Assembly (NCBI RefSeq): GCF_019127135.1
Contig: NZ_JAHOEA010000095.1
Span: 1-6,740 of the forward strand
Direction of reading: 5' to 3'
Source: Segatella copri
GTDB lineage: Bacteria; Bacteroidota; Bacteroidia; Bacteroidales; Bacteroidaceae
Length of the DNA: 6,740 nt
Shown: piece by piece, positions 1 through 6,435 of the stretch
Layout: every line of letters begins with the position of its first letter
Numbering within the stretch: the first letter of the stretch is position 1
Notes under the pieces: model-generated
What the model was told of the DNA's origin: nothing
Database searches by the model: none
Seen by the model: the letters and a program-made list of their open reading frames with translations, nothing else
Translations under genes and position numbers: made by a program

Positions 1-2
1 AG

Positions 3-236
3 TACGAGACCAGCAAGATGGCATATCGCGACATCAAGAATTCCGTAGACACTGCCAAGCGTGAAGGTATAGAAATAGGCATGGCGAAAGGCATGGAGAA
101 AGGTAGGGCAGAAGGCAAACATGAGGCCAACACAGAAACAGCACAACGATTGCTGGCAATGGGACTTTCTGCCGAACAGGTTGCCAAGGCTACCCAGCTG
201 TCTTTGGAAATCATTAAGAATCTGAGCAATTCTTAA
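3..236 (+). CDS. Rpn family recombination-promoting nuclease / PD-(D/E)XK transposase-like protein, C-terminal part (5' end cut by window edge)
   Basis: The reading frame is open from the left edge and ends at TAA 234-236, so only about 77 C-terminal residues are present. It begins Tyr-Glu-Thr-Ser-Lys, which continues upstream of the first Met codon at 18, so that Met is probably internal. The visible part has the tail typical of Rpn/PD-(D/E)XK 'transposase' proteins: a YRDIKN-type helix, a charged Gly-spaced stretch (EGIEIGMAKGMEKGRAEGK), then a small helix-turn-helix-like end with LLAMGLSAEQVAKAT. The family is known for a nuclease domain (Rpn proteins promote RecA-independent recombination in E. 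coli), but that catalytic part lies outside the window, so activity cannot be judged. The gene is convergent with the pilus operon and separated from it by hairpins. Family call is fairly sure; function here is unproven. Confidence 0.8.
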   Translation, partial: YETSKMAYRDIKNSVDTAKREGIEIGMAKGMEKGRAEGKHEANTETAQRLLAMGLSAEQVAKATQLSLEIIKNLSNS

Positions 237-280
237 AAAACAGAAAGCGGAGATGTAGATTACGAATATCACCATATAAT

Positions 281-331
281 CAAGGGTCTATACGCCACCT
301 TTTCATCGTGGCATATAGACCCTTGTCTTTT
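281..331 (+). terminator. Long inverted repeat with T-tract, likely (bidirectional) terminator
   Basis: An 18-nt arm at 281-298 pairs with 308-325 around a 9-nt loop (299-307), followed on the + strand by TCTTTT at 326-331. It sits 44 nt after the Rpn stop codon and fits an intrinsic terminator for that gene. The one irregular pair (293 with 313) is C-A on the + transcript but G-U on the - transcript, so the stem is fully paired in minus-strand RNA. It may therefore also stop or stabilise the end of the pilus operon transcript, although no T-tract follows on that strand. Confidence 0.75.
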
Positions 332-337
332 AATGTT

Positions 338-368
338 CGTTGCGGACGGAACTTTTCCGCCCGCAACG
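338..368 (-). terminator. GC-rich hairpin directly after the pilus operon stop codon
   Basis: A 14-nt arm at 338-351 pairs with 355-368 around a 3-nt loop. The hairpin begins two bases beyond the stop codon of the last pilus gene (TAA on the minus strand at 371-373). The single irregular pair (346 with 360) is A-C on the + strand and G-U on the - strand, so it folds best in the operon transcript. No U-run follows within the next bases, so it may be a 3'-end stabiliser acting together with the next hairpin rather than a classical terminator by itself. Confidence 0.6.
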
Positions 369-370
369 GC

Positions 371-2080
371 TTACTGCTTCCTCAAGGTAGGCAATGCTCC
401 TTTAAGTTCGTAACGCCACTCAGAGCCTGCGTTCTGCAAGGCGGTGTTCATGGCATCAACGGCTTTCTGCCAGGTAACGACAGAGCCGTCCACCTTCGTG
501 GCTCCGGTGCTTTCCCTATTGTAGCCGATGCCTTGTTCATGATTGTTCTTCCAATAGCCGGCGGTCACGGTGGTGTAGTTATTTCCCAAAAAGCCGCCGA
601 TATGCATATAGCCAGTGCTACTACCCGTACTGGTTACGTTGCCCGTGGCATAGCAGGCAAGGAGGCTGCTTCCTGCGTTCATTCCCACCAGACTGCCGCC
701 AGCGATATTCTTTTTGGGGTCCATTTCTATGATCACGTTGCCTGTGGCATAGCAAGCGGTCAGAGTGGCACTCGAATTCGTCTGACCTGCCACGCCGCCG
801 ACATCAACCATTCCCTTCACTGTGGCAGAGGAACTGCATCCGGTGATGGAACCGCCTATTTGAACACCCACCACACCGCCGACATACACCGTGCCGCTGA
901 CGCTGCCCGACACCGAGCAGTTTTCAATGGTGCCCCAGCCAGATCCTACCACGCCGCCAATACTGCCGCCATATATTTGATTGCTTGTTATCTGTACGCC
1001 CTCCATCACCACGTTCTTCACCGTACCAGCTCTATTGAGCCAGCCGAACAGACCCGCATATTCGTCATTTGTCGTAAAGGTCAGCCCCGTGATGGTATGG
1101 CCGCCGCCGTCGAAGGTGCCTTTGTATGAGTTGTCGTAGTCTGTGCCTATCGGCGTCCAGTCTTTGCCGGTGAGGTCAATGTTTTTGTCGAGGGTAATGT
1201 TAATGTCGGTCTTACCTCCGTTCACTAATTTGGCTACATTCATCAAGCCATCGGCGGAGGTCACGGTGTAGCTGCCGTCGCTCTCTATGGTATAGCCCAG
1301 GTCTTTTGCCGCAGCGAGGAGGGAGACGGTGTAGGTATATTCACCGCCCGCCTGCCAGTCGGTAGCATTCTTCATCTTATAAACGAAGGTCTTGCCGTTA
1401 GTGAAGGTGCAGGTAATGAATGCCGTGCCAGCTGCCACACTTTGCGGGGCTACGATGGCGGTGTAGGTGTTGCTACCCTTGTCATACGGGACGATTATAT
1501 CCGGGTTGTCGCCTTCGGTGGAGAGACCCGTCAGCCGCACGGATGCCAGCCCCTCGGTGTAGTCCGTCAGAACGACGGTCACTCGCGCCGTGCGGTGGGT
1601 GAAGCGAAGCGTGGGGCTGCCGTAGGTCACCGTCTGTCCGTCGGCTACGATGAGGTCGCTGCCCTCAAAGTCTTTCTGGGTACTTTGGGTGGCTTTTACC
1701 TTTACCGCAGGCGGGGTTGTCTCGCCAGCGGTGTAGGGCCACCACGCTGTGACGGTGATGTCGCTGTGGTTGGTCCAATAGTACGGGTCGGTGGAGGTCA
1801 GCGTGGCGCTGGTGTGGTCGGCGGTGGAGGGCGTCACGTTGTACGTCTTCACCGTGCCGTCCATCAGGACTGCCACGCTCTGCACATCCTCCCAATTGCC
1901 ATCCACGGGGGCACGGGTGCCGGCGATGGCTATCGCGGCGGGGTTCAGCCCCGTGGCGGTGAAGACGATGGATGTGCCTTCCGCCCCTTCCGGCAGGAAG
2001 CCCGCTTCGTCCTGTGTGCAGGCGGCAAGGCCGAGCAGCAGGGCGATGGCTGCGGATATATGGATGTTTGTTCGTTTCAT
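371..2080 (-). CDS. Fimbrillin family lipoprotein with C-terminal GLUG repeats (569 aa), candidate pilus tip adhesin
   Basis: The protein has a lipoprotein signal peptide with lipobox LAAC, lipid Cys at 21, followed by TQDE. A Thr-Arg-Ala motif (Arg56) matches the arginine cleavage site of type V pilins. A fimbrillin-like beta-sandwich spans about residues 36-255 (landmarks: PYYW near 99-102, TAWWPY near 111-116, FTHRTARV near 160-167, EYTYTVSL near 247-254). The final TIxxW strand usual for the family is absent. Residues 257-367 hold a linker with DLGYTIESDGSYTV, IDLTGKDWTPIG and FDGGGHTITGL. Five GLUG-type repeats follow (371-520), then a cap ending in WQKAVDAMNTAL and LPTLRKQ. It is the last gene of the operon, 22 nt after the 521-aa paralogue, and most likely acts at the cell surface. 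Tip adhesin is inference; a stand-alone surface lipoprotein is possible. Start chosen for the signal peptide. Confidence 0.87.
   Translation of the reverse strand: MKRTNIHISAAIALLLGLAACTQDEAGFLPEGAEGTSIVFTATGLNPAAIAIAGTRAPVDGNWEDVQSVAVLMDGTVKTYNVTPSTADHTSATLTSTDPYYWTNHSDITVTAWWPYTAGETTPPAVKVKATQSTQKDFEGSDLIVADGQTVTYGSPTLRFTHRTARVTVVLTDYTEGLASVRLTGLSTEGDNPDIIVPYDKGSNTYTAIVAPQSVAAGTAFITCTFTNGKTFVYKMKNATDWQAGGEYTYTVSLLAAAKDLGYTIESDGSYTVTSADGLMNVAKLVNGGKTDINITLDKNIDLTGKDWTPIGTDYDNSYKGTFDGGGHTITGLTFTTNDEYAGLFGWLNRAGTVKNVVMEGVQITSNQIYGGSIGGVVGSGWGTIENCSVSGSVSGTVYVGGVVGVQIGGSITGCSSSATVKGMVDVGGVAGQTNSSATLTACYATGNVIIEMDPKKNIAGGSLVGMNAGSSLLACYATGNVTSTGSSTGYMHIGGFLGNNYTTVTAGYWKNNHEQGIGYNRESTGATKVDGSVVTWQKAVDAMNTALQNAGSEWRYELKGALPTLRKQ
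485..502 (-). repeat. 18-nt block identical between the two GLUG genes (mate at 2217-2234)
   Basis: The 18 bases at 485-502 recur exactly at 2217-2234, in the same orientation. Both copies encode the ATKVDG part of the shared C-terminal cap. With the block near the signal peptides, this brackets the diverged parts of the two genes with identical DNA. Confidence 0.85.
521..970 (-). repeat. Five GLUG-type protein repeats in the 569-aa protein
   Basis: Codons 371-520 encode five tandem units of about 27-34 residues, starting near 371, 398, 425, 459 and 492. Each opens with a Gly-Gly-hydrophobic-hydrophobic-Gly core (GGVVG, GGVVG, GGVAG, GGSLVG, GGFLG). The first four carry a Cys at the same place (388, 415, 443, 476); the fifth has Gly508 there. 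The pattern matches the GLUG motif family and suggests stacked solenoid turns. Structure is inferred from periodicity only. Confidence 0.8.
2006..2026 (-). repeat. 21-nt block identical between the two GLUG genes (mate at 3597-3617)
   Basis: The 21 bases at 2006-2026 recur exactly at 3597-3617, in the same orientation. They encode the lipobox and following residues (AACTQDE) in both long fimbrillins. The identity reflects recent common descent or conversion; the surrounding signal peptide sequence is only similar. Confidence 0.85.
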
Positions 2081-2102
2081 GATGCGTGTTGTTTAGGGGT
2101 TG

Positions 2103-3668
2103 TTATTGTTTCTTTTGCAGTACGGGCAGACCGTTGGTGCCGAGTGCCCACTGGTAGTCGTTGTTGGTGAGGGCGGTGTTCATGCCGTCGACGGCTGTTT
2201 GCCATTTCACGGTCGCGCCGTCCACCTTCGTGGCATCTACCTTTCCTCCAAGATTACTGAATACTCCTTGCCCGGCATTGCCTCCCCAATAACAGGAAGT
2301 TATATAAGCGTAGTTATGACGCACTATAGCTCCAGATTCATACTCTTCCAATGTGCCGTTGAACCAGCAAGCGGTGATACTGCCATAATTTAAATCGGCT
2401 ATACTACTAGTTCTACCATATGCAGAAATTTTTCCCGTCACAGAGCAGGCAATGATTTGACCATTATTTTCCTCCACTATTCCAGCTGCATGTCCACTAC
2501 TGCCATACAGATTCACATCTATGAGTTGTAGGTTCTTTATCACACCACGTTCATTTAATAACCCAAAAAGTTCAGTAGTCGCTGCTGAAAAGTTTAATCC
2601 CGTAATGCGGTGTCCCTGCCCATTAAAGATGCCGGAGTAACCTGGTGGCCATGTGCCTACCTGTGTCCATTCCTTACCCGTCAGGTCGATGTCGGCGGTG
2701 AGGGTACAATTTATCGATTCATCTTCTTGTATGGCTTTGTTCCATGCCAGCAGGCCGTCAGCGTTATAGACCACGTAACTGCCGTCGTTCTGTATAGAAT
2801 AGCCCAAATCCTCAGCCTCGCCGCTTTCGCCGCCGCCGTCAGCCCAGTTGCCGATGGTGCAACCCTCTAACGTCAAGCCGGTGGTGTTCACCTTAACGGT
2901 ATATTTATAGCGGCTGCCCGCTTCTAATACGACGTTGTTCTGCGGACGGAAGTAGAAGGTGCCGCCGCCGAGTTCCACCTTGACGAACGGTTTGCCTGCC
3001 ACAACGGTCTGTGGGGCAGTCAGTGCCTCGTAGGTGTTGCCGCTTGCGTTGTAGGTCTTGATGGCAGTCGGGTTGCCGTTATCGGCGGACAGGCTCACGA
3101 GGCTCACCGTGGCACCGGCGACGCTCGTGAATCCAGTGCCGGGCTTCAGTTCGATTGTCACGCGTGCCGTGCGGTGGGTAAATTCAAGAGTCGGGTTGTT
3201 AAATTCCACCTTCCGGTTCTCAGCAGAGATGAAGTCGCTTTTCTGGAAGTCAGCCAATTTGCTCTGGTCTTCGGCAACCTTCACGACAGGCATCTGTGTG
3301 ATGTCGGCATTGTTGAAGGGCCACCATGCCGATACGGTAATCGGGTCGCGGCTGGTCCAGTAGTACGGGTCGTTCTTACGTGAAAGCGTGGCACTCTTGA
3401 AATCGGTAGATGCCGTTACGGTGTATTCCTTTACCGCATCGCCCATCTTGAGTGCCACGGAAGTGACGCCCTGCCAGTCGCCGTCCACAGCGGCACGGGT
3501 GGAAGAGGCTGCCTGCGGCGTTGCCTCCACGGACAATCCTGTGGCATGGATGACTACGGGGTATTCACCTTCGGACAGCCGGCTATCGTCAGCCAGTTCG
3601 TCCTGTGTGCAGGCGGCGAGGGCGAACAGCAACGCGGTGGCTGCGGGGATAAATAATCTATGCCTCAT
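2103..3668 (-). CDS. Fimbrillin family lipoprotein with degenerate GLUG-like C-terminal region (521 aa), candidate pilus tip adhesin
   Basis: This is a paralogue of the 569-aa protein. It has a signal peptide with lipobox LAAC (lipid Cys20, then TQDELADD) and a Thr-Arg-Ala motif (Arg58). A fimbrillin module spans about residues 36-280 (PYYW 101-104, SAWWPF 113-118, FTHRTARV 163-170, YKYTVKV 254-260) and keeps the last strand TIGNW (271-275). A Gly/Glu-rich linker (278-286) leads to DLGYSIQNDGSYVV, IDLTGKEWTQVG and FNGQGHRITGL. Three weak GLUG-like units (392-470) follow, then the shared cap with ATKVDG, WQTAVDGMNTAL and LPVLQKKQ. Start codon lies 34 nt after the preceding fimbrillin, behind an A/T-rich leader without an obvious Shine-Dalgarno. 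The GLUG part is more A/T-rich than its flanks. A role as an alternative tip subunit is inferred from domain layout and gene order. Confidence 0.86.
   Translation of the reverse strand: MRHRLFIPAATALLFALAACTQDELADDSRLSEGEYPVVIHATGLSVEATPQAASSTRAAVDGDWQGVTSVALKMGDAVKEYTVTASTDFKSATLSRKNDPYYWTSRDPITVSAWWPFNNADITQMPVVKVAEDQSKLADFQKSDFISAENRKVEFNNPTLEFTHRTARVTIELKPGTGFTSVAGATVSLVSLSADNGNPTAIKTYNASGNTYEALTAPQTVVAGKPFVKVELGGGTFYFRPQNNVVLEAGSRYKYTVKVNTTGLTLEGCTIGNWADGGGESGEAEDLGYSIQNDGSYVVYNADGLLAWNKAIQEDESINCTLTADIDLTGKEWTQVGTWPPGYSGIFNGQGHRITGLNFSAATTELFGLLNERGVIKNLQLIDVNLYGSSGHAAGIVEENNGQIIACSVTGKISAYGRTSSIADLNYGSITACWFNGTLEEYESGAIVRHNYAYITSCYWGGNAGQGVFSNLGGKVDATKVDGATVKWQTAVDGMNTALTNNDYQWALGTNGLPVLQKKQ
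2259..2495 (-). repeat. Three degenerate GLUG-like protein repeats in the 521-aa protein
   Basis: Codons 392-470 encode three units of about 26 residues, starting near 392, 418 and 444. The Gly-rich opening has decayed (HAAGIV, TSSIAD, ESGAIV), but each keeps an Ile-x-x-Cys core with Cys at 408, 434 and 459. A GLUG profile may score these below threshold; the call rests on alignment to the 569-aa paralogue. Confidence 0.6.
2281..2580. other. A/T-rich segment inside the 521-aa GLUG gene
   Basis: By hand count, 122 of 300 bases are G or C (about 41%). The 60-base blocks at 2161-2220 and 2641-2700 are each 37/60 G+C, and most sampled blocks of the matching GLUG region in the neighbouring gene are 31-36 of 60. 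The segment covers roughly codons 364-462, mainly the GLUG-like part. Confidence 0.65.
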
Positions 3669-3702
3669 AATTCTTCATTCTAATCAATTAATTATTAATA
3701 TC

Positions 3703-4593
3703 TTACAGGTCAGCATCCACATCTCCACCGTCTATATCGTTCCACTTTGCAATGGTGGCTTCGCTGACTTCAAGGACTTTGTTGCGTACCTTGACGGTAT
3801 AGGTATAGTTGTTGCCCGCCTGCAGTGCGCCTTCGGGCATGGTGAGTGTGGCATGATATTCCTGACCTTTGTAATTCACAACCAACGGCAGGGATGCAAC
3901 TGTCTGCGGGAAGAGGATGATCGATGACGTGAGATTGCCGTCTGCCAGATTCATGGCCAGTTCTCCGGTCTGTGCCCCGTTGTCTGCGGTGGCAAGACCG
4001 TCGGCCGTGTTGAACGTACCAGTGAGTAACAATCCGTCCAGCGTGTAACGTTTAGGCTTGACCACGCTGAAATCCACGCCGTCGCCCGCCTCGAAGGTAA
4101 GGGTTATCTGGCTCATGCGGTGGTGGAAGGAGTTGTTTTCACCACCTTTGGCGGTTTTGTCGGTGAAGCTCACCACCGGGCTGTGTTTGTCTCCCGTGGC
4201 TCCTGAAGCAAAGAGAAAGTCGATGGCAGGCTGGTTCTGCTGCGCCGTGGCATCGGTCGTGGCTGTGAGGATGCCTCCCGCCGCGTTGTACGGATAGTAG
4301 GTGCGGAAAGTATGGGTCTTTGTATCTTCGAAATAGATAACCTTTCCTTCTGCCTCAAATTTCCCGTTCTTCAGGATGAAAGGCACGTTGCCGTACCGGG
4401 TATCGTTGCCGATGTCGGTGATGCCGATACGGTCACCGTTGTCCCAAGTGGTTCCGCTGGCGCGGGTGGCGATGGCAATGTCGGCGGTAAACTGGGCGGC
4501 CACAGGGTCACCGTTTAGGATCTCGTTGTCGTTGTTGCAGGCCGCCAGTGCGAGGGCGAGCGCTGCAAGTGCAAAAAATTTTATCTTCATCAT
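3703..4593 (-). CDS. Fimbrillin family lipoprotein (296 aa), probable type V pilus structural subunit
   Basis: The protein has a signal peptide with a long Ala/Leu core and lipobox LAAC (lipid Cys19, then NNDNE). A Thr-Arg-Ala motif at 43-45 (Arg44) is followed by TTWDNGDRIGI (48-58), the usual start of the mature fimbrillin fold. Other family landmarks are FRTYYPY (96-102), AIDFLFA (123-129), the HHRMSQITLTF strand (157-167), NNYTYTVKV (261-269) and the last strand TIAKW (280-284). The length is normal for Mfa1-like fimbrillins. The C-terminus ends in a short acidic tail (DIDGGDVDADL). It starts 5 nt after the stop of the upstream fimbrillin, with two adjacent ATG codons (4593 and 4590), either of which could be used. 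Translational coupling is likely. Stalk versus adaptor role cannot be decided from sequence alone. No gene symbol is assigned. Confidence 0.87.
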   Translation of the reverse strand: MMKIKFFALAALALALAACNNDNEILNGDPVAAQFTADIAIATRASGTTWDNGDRIGITDIGNDTRYGNVPFILKNGKFEAEGKVIYFEDTKTHTFRTYYPYNAAGGILTATTDATAQQNQPAIDFLFASGATGDKHSPVVSFTDKTAKGGENNSFHHRMSQITLTFEAGDGVDFSVVKPKRYTLDGLLLTGTFNTADGLATADNGAQTGELAMNLADGNLTSSIILFPQTVASLPLVVNYKGQEYHATLTMPEGALQAGNNYTYTVKVRNKVLEVSEATIAKWNDIDGGDVDADL

Positions 4594-4598
4594 ATCAG

Positions 4599-5492
4599 TT
4601 ATTCAGCTATGTTCTCATTGTTGTTTTTTACCTCGTTCCAAGATTCGATAGTTCCCGTCATTTCTATAGTGGTTCGGGTCAGCTTCACGGTGGTGTAATT
4701 GTACAAATTACCGCCCTTGAGTTCTGAGTCCATTTTCCAGACGAACGGAGCATCATGACCATTGTTCAAGTTAAACTCTATTTCTCTGGTCGTTGATGCC
4801 GTTGGAAGCAGGATGGCTTCGTATATCTTGCCGACTTGGGTGGCTTTCATCTGGATGTTGTCAGGATTTCCTTCGCCGGAGATTACGCCATCTGCCAGAT
4901 TGAAAGTGGCTGTGGTGTTCTGGTCTTTAATGGTGACCGTCAAATTATTGAGATCGTCTTGCGTCAAACCATTACCTGGCTGAACATTCAGAATCAATTT
5001 ACTCAACTTATGGTTGAATTTCAGTTCTACCTGTGGATTAGCTTTGTTGCATCCTGTAGTCTTGGCATACATGAAGTCGATAGCTTCCTGACTCTTCTGG
5101 TCGGCCATATTGAGTGCCACCTTGTAATCATTGACAGTGGTCTGTGGATAGTAAGAATAGAAGTCCACATCTCCATCTATCGGGAAGAAAATAGTCTTAC
5201 CTCCAGAAATAGGTGAAAAGGCTTTACTTCCATTTGACTGATAGCAAACATTGTCAACTCCCTCACTGATTGCATCCGCAGAGAGTGTCTTGCCAGCTTC
5301 TATCATAAAGATACCAATCTTGTCACCATCAGCCCAGTCTTGACCGGCAGCACGGGTGTTTACGCTGATACCACCAGTAAACTGCACGGCTACCTTACCA
5401 TTCTGGGTAGAAGGTGCGGTGTCTTCTGTACTGCATGAAACCATTGCACCAGCCAAGAGTGCAAGGGCGAAAAGCTTTGTCATCTTTTTCAT
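4599..5492 (-). CDS. Fimbrillin family lipoprotein (297 aa), probable major or stalk type V pilus subunit
   Basis: The signal peptide ends in MVSC (lipid Cys20, then STED). A Thr-Arg-Ala motif (Arg47) is followed by QDWADGDKIGI (51-61), matching the next gene. Further landmarks are YSYYPQ (112-117), AIDFMYA (137-143), FNHKLSKLILNV (159-170), GGNLYNYTTVKL (260-271) and the last strand TIESW (281-285), with an Asn-rich tail. The size is normal for the family. It follows the anchor gene directly, which is where the main stalk subunit often sits in such loci, so this is the best stalk candidate; that is inference. The DNA is more A/T-rich than in the three downstream fimbrillin genes. The start sits behind an A/T-rich leader 29 nt after the anchor stop; Met4 is an alternative start. 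Confidence 0.87.
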   Translation of the reverse strand: MKKMTKLFALALLAGAMVSCSTEDTAPSTQNGKVAVQFTGGISVNTRAAGQDWADGDKIGIFMIEAGKTLSADAISEGVDNVCYQSNGSKAFSPISGGKTIFFPIDGDVDFYSYYPQTTVNDYKVALNMADQKSQEAIDFMYAKTTGCNKANPQVELKFNHKLSKLILNVQPGNGLTQDDLNNLTVTIKDQNTTATFNLADGVISGEGNPDNIQMKATQVGKIYEAILLPTASTTREIEFNLNNGHDAPFVWKMDSELKGGNLYNYTTVKLTRTTIEMTGTIESWNEVKNNNENIAE

Positions 5493-5521
5493 ATTACAAA
5501 ACGTTTTAAAAGTTATTATTA

Positions 5522-6415
5522 TTATTTGATTTCTACTTCATTGTTGAGGTTCGTCCAACCATTGATGGTAGCTTCCAGATTCATCTTTGGCTGCATTTGG
5601 TTGTAGTTGAGTCGCAACTCATACTTTCCTCCAACCTTCATCGCAGGAGCGGTGATGTCATACTCCTGCAAGGTCCCGTTAGGCAGCAAGAGGCGGAGAT
5701 AAACATGAGAGGCGGGGCTTCCCTGTATGGTCGGCATCAGCCGGATGACTTCTGATTTCAGAGTTGATTCCGTAGCCAGGAGGGTAGGGAGTTCCACTTC
5801 CGTTGGCTCTATGCTCGGCAAACCATATTCTCCATCACTATTCTTCTGTGTAGGGAACAGACACCAGGCTGCATCTAATGCCTTGCCACTCATCTCTGTA
5901 CCTTTAGGTACATTCTCTATGATGATGGTCAGTTCGGCAAGCACGCTCTTCATCGGGTTTTGCACTACATAGCTGCCTTCCTTGTTATCTATCTTCACAT
6001 CGGCAACTCCGAAATAGGCATTGTTCCTTACATCCTTAGGATTGGTCAAACCTATCTGGATATTGTTCCAATTAGTCAAAGCCCTGGTCTGGTCAGTGGT
6101 GAAGAATGGCTCTATAAGATTGGTAATAGCCAATATCTGATAATGCCCTTCAGGAAGAGCGAAGCGTTGGCTTGCCACCTCCTGTGCACTGCCATAATTC
6201 TTTTCCTCTACTAAAGAACCGTCATCGGCATTGAATATCCAGAGATTCACATCCTTCACTTCCGTACCTTGGTCGGCTTCATCAGCCCAAGTGAGCGATA
6301 CCGACAAGCCTCCTTCTTCCTCACCATCATGAACATCATGGTCGCAACTTGCCAACAGGCATGGGACGCATAACAGCACCCATAACCAAATATTAAATCT
6401 TCTTTTTGCTTTCAT
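5522..6415 (-). CDS. FimB/Mfa2-type fimbrial anchor lipoprotein (297 aa)
   Basis: A basic N-terminus (KAKRR) and hydrophobic core lead to LASC with lipid Cys24, followed by an acidic stretch (DHDVHDGEEEGG). The mature part opens with SVSLTW, then VKDVNLWIFNADDGSLV (53-69) and LPEGHYQILAITNL (87-100). This is the first-domain pattern of FimB/Mfa2 anchors. The C-terminus has GGKYELRLNY (262-271) and a final TINGW (283-287). Unlike the four fimbrillins, there is no Arg between residues 7 and 83, so the arginine cleavage that frees pilins from their lipid cannot occur near the N-terminus. This agrees with an anchor that stays in the outer membrane. It lies 20 nt after the beta-barrel gene and 29 nt before the first fimbrillin. 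A DUF5119-like protein is the main alternative. Confidence 0.78.
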   Translation of the reverse strand: MKAKRRFNIWLWVLLCVPCLLASCDHDVHDGEEEGGLSVSLTWADEADQGTEVKDVNLWIFNADDGSLVEEKNYGSAQEVASQRFALPEGHYQILAITNLIEPFFTTDQTRALTNWNNIQIGLTNPKDVRNNAYFGVADVKIDNKEGSYVVQNPMKSVLAELTIIIENVPKGTEMSGKALDAAWCLFPTQKNSDGEYGLPSIEPTEVELPTLLATESTLKSEVIRLMPTIQGSPASHVYLRLLLPNGTLQEYDITAPAMKVGGKYELRLNYNQMQPKMNLEATINGWTNLNNEVEIK

Positions 6416-6435
6416 TCTCTATCTTGTTTTAGGAG

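Noticed and set aside
308..1129. Long plus-strand open frame opposite the 569-aa gene
   Set aside because: It begins inside a terminator hairpin, lacks any recognisable domain, and lies antisense to a convincing lipoprotein gene. Repetitive G/C-rich GLUG codons easily keep the opposite frame open.
1442..2170. Second long plus-strand open frame, crossing the junction of the two GLUG genes
   Set aside because: The translation is rich in Arg/Gly/Val with no signal peptide or domain and overlaps two real genes antisense; it is a shadow of G/C-rich coding DNA.
2103..2300. Possible diversity-generating retroelement target at the C-terminus of a GLUG fimbrillin
   Set aside because: Pilin-like proteins can be such targets, but there is no reverse transcriptase, template repeat or adenine-biased variable repeat in the window, and the two C-terminal caps differ at all base types.
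3669..3702. Promoter in the A/T-rich gap before the 521-aa gene
   Set aside because: The 34-nt gap contains no clear Bacteroidales -33 TTTG and -7 TAnnTTTG pair with proper spacing; it is better explained as an A/T-rich translation leader.
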